This document shows positions 1 through 8,663 of a stretch of 64,000 nt of DNA, in pieces. The position numbers were made by a program, and so were the translations under genes. The stretch is taken from assembly GCF_001645125.1 (NCBI RefSeq), contig NZ_LXKA01000209.1:44712-108711 (forward strand). The letters run 5' to 3'. The DNA is from Paraburkholderia ginsengiterrae (GTDB lineage: Bacteria > Pseudomonadota > Gammaproteobacteria > Burkholderiales > Burkholderiaceae). Under the pieces are notes generated by a model, which saw only the letters and a program-made list of their open reading frames with translations, was not told the origin of the DNA and did not search any database. Numbering within the stretch: position 1 is the stretch's first letter; every line of letters begins with the position of its first letter.

Positions 1-180
1 GAGCGGTAGGCGCTGTTTGCACGATGCGACTTTGAGCAGGTCGTGGTATATGACGGGTTCGAGCGGCGCCCGAAACAGCATGCCCGCGCCGGTAACCGCC
101 ACCATGACGACGAACAGACCGATGCTCAGGCCTGTCACGCGATGTAACTGACGAATACGCTCACGTAGAGATACACGCAT
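1..180 (-). CDS. PepSY-associated TM protein, N-terminal part (runs off the left edge)
   Basis: An ATG at 180 on the minus strand opens a frame that stays open to the window edge (60 codons). It reads MRVSLRERIRQLHRVTG, then a hydrophobic segment (about residues 15-37), then a short periplasmic-looking stretch. A basic, helical start with RQLHR..G followed at once by a membrane helix is typical of PepSY-domain inner-membrane proteins, often found beside TonB-dependent siderophore receptors. The start overlaps the end of the small upstream gene by 20 bp, which suggests translational coupling. The PepSY domains themselves lie outside the window, so the family call rests on the N-terminus only. 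Confidence 0.6.
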   Translation of the reverse strand, partial: MRVSLRERIRQLHRVTGLSIGLFVVMVAVTGAGMLFRAPLEPVIYHDLLKVASCKQRLPL

Positions 181-520
181 AGGATCCCCAATAACTTGAA
201 TGACGTTGGCTTTGATTGCCAGCCATCGGCTCGGCGATGGCTGCGGAGAAGGATGCGGCGTCCTGCGGTGCCACCAGTCGCTGGAGGTCAGATGCGAGAT
301 ACGCGCCCCACGTGGGCTGGTTCTTGGAGAAGGCCATGTCAGGCGGGCTATGGGTATGCGGCAGGTGAACAACGCCCGGCAGTAACATCGCTGCGAATAT
401 CTTGCGATTGGCAACCATGCCTCCTGGCGAGATGCTGCCGAAACAGTACATTAGGAGTAAACCCGATAAGAGAGGAATCCAAATTAATGTCCTTTGAAAC
501 CTAATATCTGTAAGATCCAT
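161..520 (-). CDS. Small hypothetical single-pass membrane protein
   Basis: 119 residues with a hydrophobic helix near the N-terminus (about residues 13-31) and a polar remainder containing a His/Pro-rich patch (HLPHTHSPP). I do not recognise the family. Its stop overlaps the start of the PepSY-type gene by 20 bp in the same direction, so the two are probably co-transcribed. Small membrane proteins commonly accompany PepSY proteins in iron-uptake operons, but no iron gene is visible here. Overlapping plus-strand frames in this stretch have no recognisable features. Confidence 0.4.
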   Translation of the reverse strand: MDLTDIRFQRTLIWIPLLSGLLLMYCFGSISPGGMVANRKIFAAMLLPGVVHLPHTHSPPDMAFSKNQPTWGAYLASDLQRLVAPQDAASFSAAIAEPMAGNQSQRHSSYWGSYACIST

Positions 521-628
521 GAATCTTCCGGCGCACTTCGACTTAAGGCTTTGCTCGATGGCGAGACTTGACAGTACGCGTACCCGCGGCGAACCTATGA
601 GTCCAATTCAAAAAGTTTGATAGGTCCA

Positions 629-2098
629 ATGGCTGACTCGTTACTTGCTGACCTCCTGATCGGCCGTCTCCGTCGGGACGGATCCATACCCCTACAGATC
701 CAGATCGCGAACGGGATCCGAGACGCGGTATCCGACGGCACTCTGAAGGCTTCCGCACGTTTGCCGTCTTCCCGAACGCTCGCGGCGGCATTGGGGGTCT
801 CCCGGATAACCGTTGTAACGGCTTATGACAGGCTGTCGGCCGACGGCTATCTCCATACCGATTCCACGAGCGGTACGCTTGTCTCCGACAAATTGCCGCA
901 ATCGATGAAGTCAGCGCCTCGGGAATCAACCGCACGAACCCTGTCCGAGCGCGGGGAGCAACTGATACGCGCTCCTGCGGGCATCCAGGAACGCAAGGGG
1001 GCGTTCGTGCCGGGCGTCTGCGATACGGATTATTTTCCTTATCAGATATGGAGGCGCATCCAGAATCGCTATCTCGGGGAGCAGCATGCGGACCTCATGG
1101 GCTACTCCAATCCAGGCGGATATCTCCCGTTGCGTCGCGCGCTGGCTGAGTATTTACGCGTATCGCGCGCGGTTCGGGCCTCCCCGGAACAGATCATCGT
1201 AACAATGGGGAGCAATCAGTCGATTGACCTTTGCTCACGCATGCTGGCCGACGTGGGTGAACTGGCCTATGTTGAAAACCCTTGCCACTGGGCAACGCCA
1301 ATCCTGTTGCGCGCCAACGGGCTGGAAGTGGAGGCTATTGATGTCGACAGTAACGGTATGAAGCTCGAACGATGTTTGCGCCGACCTCGACTCGTAGTGA
1401 TGACCCCATCGCATCAGTTTCCAATGGGGGTGACGTTGTCGGACGAACGGCGTGCCTGTCTGCGTGTGGCCGCTGAGCGCTGGGACGCATTCGTTCTGGA
1501 AGACGACTATGACAGTGAATTCCGATATGACCAGCGTCCGCTTCCGTCTCTTCAAGGCGTCGATGAAAACGGCCGTGTCATTCTGATGGGAACGTTTAGT
1601 AAGGTCATGTATCCCGGCATGAGGCTCAGCTATATAGTCGTTCCGCCCGACCTGGTCGATTCCTTCGCAGCCGCTTCGTTGCGCTTATACAGACCAGGGC
1701 ACCTTTCCTTGCAGGCAGCAATGGCAGACTTTATGGCGGACGGGCATTTCTCGACGCACATTCGGCGGATGCGCGATATCTACGGTGCGAGACAATCGGA
1801 ATTGCTGCGATGTCTGGACCAGTGCTTTGGCGATGCACTTGAAACGTCACGGAACGCGGCGGGGCTGCATATGACAATCAGGATCCGGGATCTGGTTGAC
1901 TTCGATACGACTGTATCGCGATCGCTTGAACAGGGAATTTACCTTCGCAGGCTGCATACGTTCAATCAAGGCGATTCAGGATTTCGTGACGGATTTCTGT
2001 TGGGGTTTGGCGCGCTCGATATCGAAGCCATCCGTCCCGCTGTCCAGACCTTCGCACGGATCGTCGAGAGCGTAATGTCCGTGCCGGATTCGCGGTAA
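629..2098 (+). CDS. MocR/PdxR-type transcriptional regulator (GntR HTH fused to aminotransferase fold)
   Basis: 489 residues. Residues about 10-75 form a GntR winged helix (IPLQIQIANGIRDAVSDGTL, then SSRTLAAALGVSRITVVTAYD). The rest is a fold-type I aminotransferase domain with VTMGSNQSIDLCSRML, LEDDYDSEFRYD and the PLP-lysine region GTFSKVMYPGMRLSY. The family uses PLP or an amino-acid adduct as effector and usually controls an adjacent gene. The ATG at 629 is preferred over an in-frame TTG at 617 because the translated N-terminus then matches the family. The nearest divergent gene is the small membrane protein starting at 520, a possible target. Length is normal and no defect is visible. 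Confidence 0.9.
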   Translation: MADSLLADLLIGRLRRDGSIPLQIQIANGIRDAVSDGTLKASARLPSSRTLAAALGVSRITVVTAYDRLSADGYLHTDSTSGTLVSDKLPQSMKSAPRESTARTLSERGEQLIRAPAGIQERKGAFVPGVCDTDYFPYQIWRRIQNRYLGEQHADLMGYSNPGGYLPLRRALAEYLRVSRAVRASPEQIIVTMGSNQSIDLCSRMLADVGELAYVENPCHWATPILLRANGLEVEAIDVDSNGMKLERCLRRPRLVVMTPSHQFPMGVTLSDERRACLRVAAERWDAFVLEDDYDSEFRYDQRPLPSLQGVDENGRVILMGTFSKVMYPGMRLSYIVVPPDLVDSFAAASLRLYRPGHLSLQAAMADFMADGHFSTHIRRMRDIYGARQSELLRCLDQCFGDALETSRNAAGLHMTIRIRDLVDFDTTVSRSLEQGIYLRRLHTFNQGDSGFRDGFLLGFGALDIEAIRPAVQTFARIVESVMSVPDSR

Positions 2099-2153
2099 TG
2101 CCCCTCAGACACTTCTCGGCAAGCGTCATACAGCCAGTCGAGGCATCGAGATT

Positions 2154-2396
2154 TTATCCAATGGAATGATCAGGTCTTTTCCCATTCGACTTCAGGATTT
2201 CTCCGATGTAGGACCGTCCCGTCTCCGGCATGCGTCGAAATTCAGGCGACTCGCTGGGCAGGAGCATCCTGTCGAGCGTATGCGTGGCCAAGCTGACGCG
2301 CCGCGCGAAGTCATCACGGCCCATGCCTAGCTGTTTCATCGCGAAGCGCAGAAAGTCCTGCTGAGCGAGGTCAGAAAATCTCTCCGATGTTGCCAT
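2154..2396 (-). CDS. Small helix-turn-helix-like protein, plasmid/integrase-associated type
   Basis: 80 residues: FSDLAQQDFLRFAMKQLGMGRDDFARRVSLATHTLDRMLLPS. The order of helices resembles a short Cro/CI-like DNA-binding unit, in which GMGRDDFARRVSLATHTLDRMLLP would be the HTH. Similar small proteins occur next to tyrosine recombinases on Burkholderiaceae plasmids; I rely on memory of the pattern, not a search. It is oriented like the broken recombinase at 3244-4422. An A/T-rich stretch (2400-2450) lies directly upstream and could hold a promoter. Confidence 0.45.
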   Translation of the reverse strand: MATSERFSDLAQQDFLRFAMKQLGMGRDDFARRVSLATHTLDRMLLPSESPEFRRMPETGRSYIGEILKSNGKRPDHSIG

Positions 2397-2424
2397 CTAA
2401 CGCTCCTAATATTAATATGTATAA

Positions 2425-2634
2425 CTACATTATTGTTATTTTTGTCTGAATCGGTACCCATTCCACCGGCCGACCCGTCGCCGCTCCCTGCTGGTCACGC
2501 TCGATATGGAGTTCGCGTATGGCCTTGTGCGTTATTACCTGGGCATCTGTGCGCTGCGCGAGTTGTTTCGCTCGCTTCAGCGCCTCTACCTGGTAGAGTG
2601 GTCGCCCGGCCGTTGGAAACTGCCGGGCGCTCAA
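2425..2634 (-). pseudogene. Small hypothetical protein, probably frameshifted
   Basis: The C-terminal part, LYQVEALKRAKQLAQRTDAQ and then VITHKAIRELHIERD, is helical and protein-like, and ends VEWVPIQTKITIM. The only start in this frame is a TTG at 2634. Another minus-strand frame over 2600-2686 begins MKMDWQPGDPPAAKMRMLER and reads protein-like up to SNGRAT, then loses sense where this frame gains it (near 2600). A single-base indel joining the two would give one protein of about 85 residues. No family recognised. It sits 28 bp upstream of the HTH-like gene in the same direction. Confidence 0.3.
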
Positions 2635-2699
2635 GCATTCGCATCTTCGCGGCTGGCGGGTCGCCGGGTTGCCAATCCATTTTCATGTGGCCGCCGCGG

Positions 2700-3243
2700 C
2701 TGAGCTCAATTGATTTCCATGCGTTACTCAGCCAATCCCACCGCTCGCTCGCCGAAGGTCAATAGGTTCGCCAGACGCGCGTCGTTGTCTTGCCCAAGGT
2801 GATCGTACAAGCGCGGCACGTAACTCTGCCTTCGGACCTTTGCAGAGTTTGGACCCGGCGTCAAAACCAATGCGTCGGCAAGCTCGGCGGTGATGATTCG
2901 GCTTTCTCATTCAAAGTTTCGAAGGAATCCTCAGATCGATACCGTCCGGCGTGCAGCCGTGACTCATCGCGGTTGTCCCGATGAAATGCGTGCGGTCGGC
3001 ATTGATCGACGAGTGGATTGATAGAGATCTTGAAGTCACGAATGGGATGCGGATCGTTCCATAGTACTAACTGACGGCGCGCAATTGCATCGTCAAATAC
3101 ATGCCGAAAGAAGGCGTATGTCGCAAATTGCAATGGGCTGGAGGCATTTTCTGCTGTGAGCGCTCAACATTCTGAGGCCACCTTTTCGCGCTCGAACCGA
3201 CTTTCCCGATCGCGACGATCCGTCACCGACCATCGGACAAGAC
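2700..3243. other. Gene-poor stretch, probably decayed plasmid-type DNA
   Basis: No frame here has a recognisable domain. A minus-strand frame at 2861-3133 (90 residues, FATYAFFRHVFDDAIARRQL) is mildly protein-like at its start but degenerates towards its end. I see no RNA gene, clear promoter or repeat. Confidence 0.4.
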
Positions 3244-4422
3244 CTACCATTCGATGCGGTGATTTTCCTCGGTCTCGCGGTGGCGCTCTTCATCGGGCGT
3301 GTGCAGATAAGGATTCGTGCTTGTCAGCGACGCGTGGCGCAGGTTGTCGCGCACGGTCCGCAGATCGGCGCCACCGTCGGCCATGTGCAATCCGGCGGTA
3401 TGGCGCAGCTAGTGGGCGGAGGCCTGTTCGAGCAGAGCGGCCTGCCTCGCGGAGGCATCGCCGCGTAGCCGGAGCCGCCCCGCTGCGCCGGCAAAAATAC
3501 TCTTGACGACGGTGTGCAGCGCGGCGCTCGTCAGCGGCTTCATGGATCTGCCAAGCGGCAGCACGAGTGGCGTGTCGTCATGCCGCGAGGGCAGGGTGGG
3601 CAGGCCGCGCTCCCGCCGGTAGCGCCCCAGTTCCACCATCATTTCCGCGGAGGCCGGCACCAGCCCTTCCTTGTCGCCCTTGCCCAGCACCTCGAGCCAC
3701 CAGCGCTCGTGGCCATCCGCGTCGCGGCGGCAGAAGTAGTCTCCCATGGTGTTGCCGCTGACCTCGGAGATGCGCAGGCTGCCGCGATAGAACAGCGTGA
3801 ACAGCCACCGTGCGCATAGGTAGCGTTCGCGCTCGCGGGGGGTGTCCTTCGGCAGGCTATCGATATAGGCCTTGACTTCCTGCCACAGCTCGCGGTCGAG
3901 ATAACGCGTGATCCGGGGCTTTGAGCGGCGCACACGCTGCCGCGACAACGACAGGGGGTTGCCCGCCAGATAGCCCGCTTCGACGAGCCACGCGAAGAGC
4001 GCATTGATGATCACCATCGTCTGGTACTGGCTGCTCGGCCGGAGCGTTTTGTAGAACGGTCGCCACCGTGGGTCGTGCCGCGGGTACTTGCGACCGGCGT
4101 CGGCAACCCAGCGCGCGTGCGGCTGCGGGTCCTTCAGGAATTCCCGGAACAGTAGCAGGTCCTCGTGAGTGAGCGACGACAGCGGTTTGCCCAGTTGCAC
4201 GATCGCCGATAGCAGCGGCCGTTCGGCTTCCTTGCGGTAGTTTTCAAAGGTGGTCCTTTTGTCGGCGACGCGCGTGTAGACCGTAATAAAAGTGTCAACA
4301 CCCCGGTCTAGCAACGACGCGGCGAGGCGGTCGATTCCCAACGACCGGCTGGGCGCCGTAGTTGACACAATTCCTAGCGTAACGGAGACAGATTCCCTTC
4401 GTTCTACGGCTTTTGCAAACAC
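3244..4422 (-). pseudogene. Tyrosine site-specific recombinase interrupted by an amber stop before the catalytic HxxR
   Basis: The open part (3409-4422) has an N-terminal SAM-like core-binding domain (TFENYRKEAERPLLSAIVQL) and a catalytic domain with its first Arg in RGSLRISEVSG. It stops at a TAG at 3409-3411. Reading on in the same frame for 54 codons gives LRHTAGLHMADGGADLRTVR, then NLRHAS and NPYLHTPDEERHRETEENHR, ending at a natural TAG at 3244-3246. The family has HxLRHTxA at the TAG, so TGG (Trp) to TAG is the simplest explanation. The open fragment lacks the second Arg, the His and the nucleophilic Tyr and should be inactive unless the amber codon is suppressed. The reading past the TAG has no further defect, so the lesion looks recent. 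Confidence 0.85.
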
Positions 4423-4543
4423 AAATCCTTGGACAAGCGCGAACGGGCAACGCTAGTTTGCCGACGCTCGCGGACGCTGCTTGAACGAAGAGCTTCCGAT
4501 TGCTTTCCTACCGAACTGGTTTCATCGATCACGTCACGTCAAT

Positions 4544-4555
4544 TGGTGATCACAA
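4544..4555. promoter_or_regulatory. TTGTGATCACAA-type operator, site A
   Basis: TGGTGATCACAA matches the consensus from the other sites in the window at 11 of 12 positions. It lies 58 bp upstream of site B's start-to-end block and about 470 bp upstream of pntAA. I infer binding by one or both GntR/FCD regulators encoded at 27635 and 39978. Confidence 0.55.
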
Positions 4556-4612
4556 CACACGATTGATGACTAATAATGACGTAAAATCCGGCGTTTTTTT
4601 GAAGTAGTATTG

Positions 4613-4628
4613 ATATGTGATCACATAT
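4613..4628. promoter_or_regulatory. TTGTGATCACAA-type operator, site B (16-bp perfect palindrome)
   Basis: ATATGTGATCACATAT is a perfect 16-bp palindrome containing the exact 10-mer TGTGATCACA, which occurs four times in the window, always between genes. It overlaps an A/T-rich stretch (ATATAAAG) that could be part of a promoter reading towards pntAA. Confidence 0.65.
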
Positions 4629-4737
4629 AAAGTACGATTGATTGCCCGAGAATTCTGGTTGCGGCCGACGCGGTCGGGCTAGCTTCAAACATCTGAGGGA
4701 CGAATTCGGGACTCTTGCGCAGTTTGTGGAGGAGTGA

Positions 4738-5010
4738 ATGATGGACGGCACGAGCGACTTCCAACAGGTCCGGCTGGGCGCGGCTGCGGCTGCAAACGCA
4801 GAGGACGCTGCTCTCTGGCGCTGGTTTTCGGAGTTGTTTGAGGATCAACGAATTCGGTGGTGTCGTGCCGAGATTGGTTGGCGCGTAACAGTCGATCATA
4901 GACATGTGGCTACTGAGCTGACCTTCGATGCGGGAATACGCGCGGCAAAGGCCAAAAACAGATGCGTCGCCAGTGCAGCGCAAGCGCAGTCCAAAGAACG
5001 TAGTTCATAA
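4738..5010 (+). CDS. Hypothetical 90-residue protein (doubtful)
   Basis: The frame opens with two ATGs (4738, 4741) behind a good GGAGGAG at 4729-4735 and ends 16 bp before pntAA. The sequence (FQQVRLGAAAAANAEDAALW and RWFSELFEDQ) does not match any family I know, and the end is low-complexity Ala/Lys/Gln. It may be a real leader gene of the pnt operon or a chance frame in a long 5' leader. The ribosome-binding site is the main argument in favour. Confidence 0.25.
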   Translation: MMDGTSDFQQVRLGAAAAANAEDAALWRWFSELFEDQRIRWCRAEIGWRVTVDHRHVATELTFDAGIRAAKAKNRCVASAAQAQSKERSS

Positions 5011-5026
5011 AGAGGCATGTGCATAA

Positions 5027-6169
5027 ATGAACATCGGAATACCAGCCGAGACGCGCGCGCACGAAACCCGCGTCGCCGCGACGCCCGAAACGGTCAGGAA
5101 GTATGTGACCCAGGGCCACCGGGTCACCATTCAGGGCGGCGCCGGTACCGGCGCAAGCTTTCCTGACGAACTCTTTACAGCCGCGGGCGCGGAAATCGTC
5201 GATGCGCCGACGGCCTTCGGCGCCGATCTCGTCCTGAAGGTCCAGTCACCGACCGACGCCGAACTGCCGCTGATGAAGCGCGGCGCGACGCTCGTCGGCA
5301 TGCTCGATCCTTTCAACGCTGAAAACGCCCAGAAGCTGGCCGCGGCCGGCGTCACCGCGTTCGCCCTCGAAGCCGCGCCGCGCACCACGCGCGCGCAAAG
5401 CCTCGACGTGCTGTCGTCACAGGCCAACATCGCCGGGTACAAGGCGGTGCTGCTGGCCGCCACGCTCTATCCGCGCTTCATGCCGATGCTGATGACCGCT
5501 GCCGGCACCGTCAAAGCCGCGCGCGTGCTGATTCTCGGCGCGGGCGTGGCCGGTCTGCAGGCGATTGCTACTGCGAAGCGCCTGGGCGCGGTGATCGAAG
5601 CGTCCGACGTGCGTCCGGCCGTCAAGGAGCAGATCGAATCGCTCGGCGCGAAGTTCCTCGACGTGCCCTACGAAACCGATGAGGAGCGCGAAGCCGCGCA
5701 GGGCGTCGGCGGCTACGCACGGCCGATGCCGCCTTCGTGGCTCACGCGCCAGTCGGCACTGGTGCACGAGCGGGCCAAGCAGGCCGACGTGGTGATTTCC
5801 ACGGCGCTGATCCCGGGCCGCGCCGCGCCGACGCTGATTTCGGTCGAAACCGTGCAGGCGATGAAACCGGGCTCGGTGCTCATCGACCTCGCCGCCGGAC
5901 GCGGTGCCGAGTACGAAGGCCGGCGCGGCGGCAACTGCCCGCTCACCGAAGCGGACCAGGTCGTGGTCAAACATGGCGTGACGATCGTCGGCCATACGAA
6001 TCTGGCCTCGATGGTGCCCGCCGACGCGTCGTCCCTGTACGCGCGCAACCTGCTCGACTTCCTCAAGCTGATCATCACCAAGGAAGGCGCCCTGAACATC
6101 GATCTCGCGGACGACATCGTCGCGGCCACGCTGCTGGCGCGCGACGGCGAAGTCACGCGCAAGGCATAG
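5027..6169 (+). CDS. pntAA: NAD(P) transhydrogenase subunit alpha 1 (NAD-binding domain I)
   Basis: 380 residues, the soluble NAD(H)-binding domain of the proton-translocating transhydrogenase, which passes hydride between NADH and NADP at the inner membrane. It has the alanine-dehydrogenase/PntA layout: start [20 protein letters not shown], Rossmann motif [18 protein letters not shown] at about residue 170, and the mobile-loop region [16 protein letters not shown]. The short length shows the split form (alpha 1/alpha 2/beta) usual in proteobacteria outside the enterics. It is followed after 10 bp by pntAB and then pntB, clearly one operon. Two palindromic operators lie 400-480 bp upstream. 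Confidence 0.95.
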   Translation: MNIGIPAETRAHETRVAATPETVRKYVTQGHRVTIQGGAGTGASFPDELFTAAGAEIVDAPTAFGADLVLKVQSPTDAELPLMKRGATLVGMLDPFNAENAQKLAAAGVTAFALEAAPRTTRAQSLDVLSSQANIAGYKAVLLAATLYPRFMPMLMTAAGTVKAARVLILGAGVAGLQAIATAKRLGAVIEASDVRPAVKEQIESLGAKFLDVPYETDEEREAAQGVGGYARPMPPSWLTRQSALVHERAKQADVVISTALIPGRAAPTLISVETVQAMKPGSVLIDLAAGRGAEYEGRRGGNCPLTEADQVVVKHGVTIVGHTNLASMVPADASSLYARNLLDFLKLIITKEGALNIDLADDIVAATLLARDGEVTRKA

Positions 6170-6179
6170 GAGAACGGCG

Positions 6180-6506
6180 ATGGAAGTCATCAACCACACC
6201 GTCATCAACCTGATCATCTTCGTGCTGGCGATCTACGTCGGCTACCACGTGGTCTGGAACGTCACACCCGCGCTCCACACGCCGCTGATGGCGGTGACCA
6301 ACGCGATCTCGGCCATCGTGATCGTCGGCGCAATGCTGGCCGCGGGGCTCACGCTCGGCGCGCCGGGCAAGTTCTTCGGCACGCTGGCCGTCGCGCTCGC
6401 GGCGGTGAACGTGTTCGGCGGCTTTCTCGTGACAAGGCGAATGCTGGAGATGTTCCGCAAGAAAGAACCGAAGAAGCTCCCCGCAGCCGGCAAGGAGAAC
6501 GCGTAA
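6180..6506 (+). CDS. pntAB: NAD(P) transhydrogenase subunit alpha 2 (membrane part)
   Basis: 108 residues with about three hydrophobic segments (residues 8-28, 36-60 and 62-85), then a basic tail. It contributes the first membrane helices of transhydrogenase domain II. The start has AGGAG 8 bp upstream. Its TAA overlaps the ATG of pntB by one base (TAATG), so translation is coupled. Confidence 0.95.
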   Translation: MEVINHTVINLIIFVLAIYVGYHVVWNVTPALHTPLMAVTNAISAIVIVGAMLAAGLTLGAPGKFFGTLAVALAAVNVFGGFLVTRRMLEMFRKKEPKKLPAAGKENA

Positions 6507-7957
6507 TGAGTCTGAACGTCGTCACGCTGCTTTATCTGGTCGCGTCGGTCTGCTTCATCCAGGCGCTCAAGGGGCTGTCCAATCCGAAGACGGCACGCAC
6601 CGGCAATACCTTTGGCATGGTCGGGATGGCGATTGCGATCCTCACCACCATCGCGCTGATCTCCAAACAGGCTGAAGTGCTCGGCTCGAATCTCGGGCTG
6701 GGGCTCGGCCTGCTGCTGGTCGGGCTGGTGGTTGGCGGCGCGATCGGCGCGTTCGTCGCCGCGCGCGTGGAAATGACCAAGATGCCCGAACTGGTCGCGG
6801 CGATGCACTCGCTGATCGGTATGGCTGCCGTATGTATCGCCTATGCGGTGGTGTCGGAACCAGCCGCGTTCGGGCTGGGTGTAGAGGAGGGCATTGCGGG
6901 CTTCCTGCCGTACGGCAACCGCGTCGAGCTCTTTATCGGCACGTTCGTCGGTGCGATTACGTTTAGCGGTTCGGTGATCGCGTTCGGCAAGCTCTCGGGC
7001 AAGTACAAGTTCCGGCTGTTCCAGGGCGCGCCGGTGGTGTACGGCGGCCAGCATCTGATCAACCTGATGCTGGCGATCGCGATGATCGGCTTCGGCGTGA
7101 TCTTCTTCCTCACGCAGTCGTGGTTGCCGTTCATCATCATGACGCTGATCGCGTTCGTGCTGGGGGTGCTGATCATCATCCCGATCGGCGGCGCGGACAT
7201 GCCGGTGGTGGTGTCGATGCTGAACTCGTATTCGGGGTGGGCGGCGGCGGGCATCGGCTTCTCGCTGAACAATCCGATGCTGATCATCGCGGGCTCGCTG
7301 GTGGGCTCGTCCGGTGCGATCCTGTCGTACATCATGTGCAAGGCGATGAACCGCTCGTTCTTCAACGTGATTCTCGGCGGCTTCGGCAACGAGGCGGGCG
7401 CGGCGGTGGCAGGCGGGTCGGCCGAGCAGCGTCCGGTGAAATCGGGTTCGGCGGACGACGCGTCGTTCATGCTCGGCAATGCGGAAACTGTGGTGATCGT
7501 GCCGGGTTACGGTCTGGCGGTGGCGCGCGCGCAGCATGCGCTGAAGGAACTCACGGACAAGCTGGTCGAGAAGGGCATCGAGGTGAAGTACGCGATTCAC
7601 CCGGTGGCCGGGCGCATGCCGGGGCACATGAACGTGCTGCTCGCCGAAGCCGAAGTGCCATACGACATGGTGTTCGAGATGGACGACATCAACGGCGAGT
7701 TCGGCCAGGTCGACGTGGTGCTGGTGCTGGGCGCGAACGACGTGGTGAACCCGGCGGCGAAGAACGATCCGAAGTCGCCGATCGCGGGCATGCCGATTAT
7801 CGAGGCGTATAAGGCGCGCACGGTGATCGTGAACAAGCGCTCGATGGCGGCGGGCTACGCCGGTCTCGACAACGACCTGTTCTACATGGACAAGACGATG
7901 ATGGTGTTCGGCGATGCGAAGAAGGTGATCGAGGATATGGTGAAGGCGGCCGGATAG
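6506..7957 (+). CDS. pntB: NAD(P) transhydrogenase subunit beta
   Basis: 483 residues. The N-terminal 270 residues hold many membrane helices of domain II, including a conserved SGSVIAFGKLSG and PVVVSMLNSYSGWAAAGIGF. The C-terminal domain III binds NADP(H): VIVPGYGLAVARAQHAL, HPVAGRMPGHMNVLLAEA, GANDVVNPAAKNDP and NKRSMAAGYAGLDNDLFY. With PntAA and PntAB it uses proton-motive force to reduce NADP. In this context it could balance NADH from catabolism or supply NADPH to the oxygenases; that is inference. Confidence 0.96.
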   Translation: MSLNVVTLLYLVASVCFIQALKGLSNPKTARTGNTFGMVGMAIAILTTIALISKQAEVLGSNLGLGLGLLLVGLVVGGAIGAFVAARVEMTKMPELVAAMHSLIGMAAVCIAYAVVSEPAAFGLGVEEGIAGFLPYGNRVELFIGTFVGAITFSGSVIAFGKLSGKYKFRLFQGAPVVYGGQHLINLMLAIAMIGFGVIFFLTQSWLPFIIMTLIAFVLGVLIIIPIGGADMPVVVSMLNSYSGWAAAGIGFSLNNPMLIIAGSLVGSSGAILSYIMCKAMNRSFFNVILGGFGNEAGAAVAGGSAEQRPVKSGSADDASFMLGNAETVVIVPGYGLAVARAQHALKELTDKLVEKGIEVKYAIHPVAGRMPGHMNVLLAEAEVPYDMVFEMDDINGEFGQVDVVLVLGANDVVNPAAKNDPKSPIAGMPIIEAYKARTVIVNKRSMAAGYAGLDNDLFYMDKTMMVFGDAKKVIEDMVKAAG

Positions 7958-7969
7958 GAGGTGAGCGCG

Positions 7970-8185
7970 ATGAAGTTCACAGTTGAGTACGTTTTTGGCA
8001 CGAGCGGGGCTCTTCAGAAAGCGGAGGGCGTACGCAAACAGGACGGTGTTGAAGCCAGCGATTCCGGCAGGTCATCGTCTGGAAAAACGCAGGAGAACAG
8101 TTTGCCCCATCAGTGGGCTTGGGCGGTGGGAAAAAGCACCTTTGACTGGATGGATCACCATGGTCCATTTGATTTGAGCGAGTAA
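7970..8185 (+). CDS. Hypothetical 71-residue protein after pntB
   Basis: Starts at an ATG 12 bp after the pntB stop with AGGAGGTG just upstream; a GTG at 7961 is an alternative. The sequence (MKFTVEYVFGTSGALQKAEG early, then a Ser-rich middle and STFDWMDHHGPFDLSE) matches no family I know. The strong ribosome-binding site argues for translation; lack of a family and the closeness of an IS66 fragment argue for caution, since the 3' end may be an insertion scar. Confidence 0.3.
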   Translation: MKFTVEYVFGTSGALQKAEGVRKQDGVEASDSGRSSSGKTQENSLPHQWAWAVGKSTFDWMDHHGPFDLSE

Positions 8186-8216
8186 TCCCGCTACTCGTCC
8201 ATCACAGTTACGCGAA

Positions 8217-8663
8217 ATGCTTCTGGTCGAAACTACTGCACGCACGATGAAGTGTGGGTCGTTGCTTCGTAAGTCTGCGGATACTTGTTCAGACGGAACC
8301 CGTAAAGGCAGCCCGAACCATAGCCCGGAATTTCGACGCCGCCTGGCTGTGGCTGCATGTGAACCGGGCGTCCCTGTGTCGAAACTCACCCGAAAACATG
8401 GTACCAACGCGAACATGTTGTTCAAGTGGCGGCCCCAGTATCGAGCGGAGCAACATCCCGGGACAGCCGAGCTGGTTCCGGTGACGGTCGTGAGTGAAGC
8501 GCCGGGCGTCATCGCAACGGCAGCGTCGGTCGAACAAGAGATGGTGAAGCCAACCATGAGCATGGGCACGATTGAAGTTCGAATTGGCCTAGCGGCGGTT
8601 AAGGTAGATGGCGCAGTTGACGCCGAAACGCTGCGTGCGGTGCTGAAGAGTGTGCGATCGTGA
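8217..8663 (+). CDS. tnpA: IS66 accessory protein TnpA (OrfA)
   Basis: 148 residues from the ATG at 8217 (an ATG at 8247 is also possible). It has the IS3/IS66 OrfA helix-turn-helix signature, NHSPEFRRRLAVAACEPGVP, then VSKLTRKHGTNANMLFKWR. The family is thought to bind DNA or assist transposition. Its TGA overlaps the GTG of the next gene (GTGA), the normal IS66 arrangement. As tnpC is missing, it is part of a dead element. Confidence 0.8.
   Translation: MLLVETTARTMKCGSLLRKSADTCSDGTRKGSPNHSPEFRRRLAVAACEPGVPVSKLTRKHGTNANMLFKWRPQYRAEQHPGTAELVPVTVVSEAPGVIATAASVEQEMVKPTMSMGTIEVRIGLAAVKVDGAVDAETLRAVLKSVRS

Larger units (their letters stand above)
4423..4737. other. Intergenic region upstream of pnt, with two GATC palindromes
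   Basis: About 315 bp between the start of the recombinase pseudogene and a weak candidate gene before pntAA. It is notably A/T-rich from 4540 to 4640 and carries two palindromes, annotated separately, of the type found at the catabolic promoters further right. No open frame with recognisable content. Confidence 0.5.

Noticed and set aside
4613-4628. Reading TGTGATCACA as a CRP/Fnr-type site
   Set aside because: CRP sites have TGTGA and TCACA six bases apart. Here the half-sites touch, and the 15-bp form has a seven-base gap between GTGA and TCAC.
6242-7627. Long minus-strand open frame (461 codons) opposite pntAB/pntB
   Set aside because: Arg/His/Asp-rich antisense shadow of strongly conserved transhydrogenase genes; no domain recognisable.
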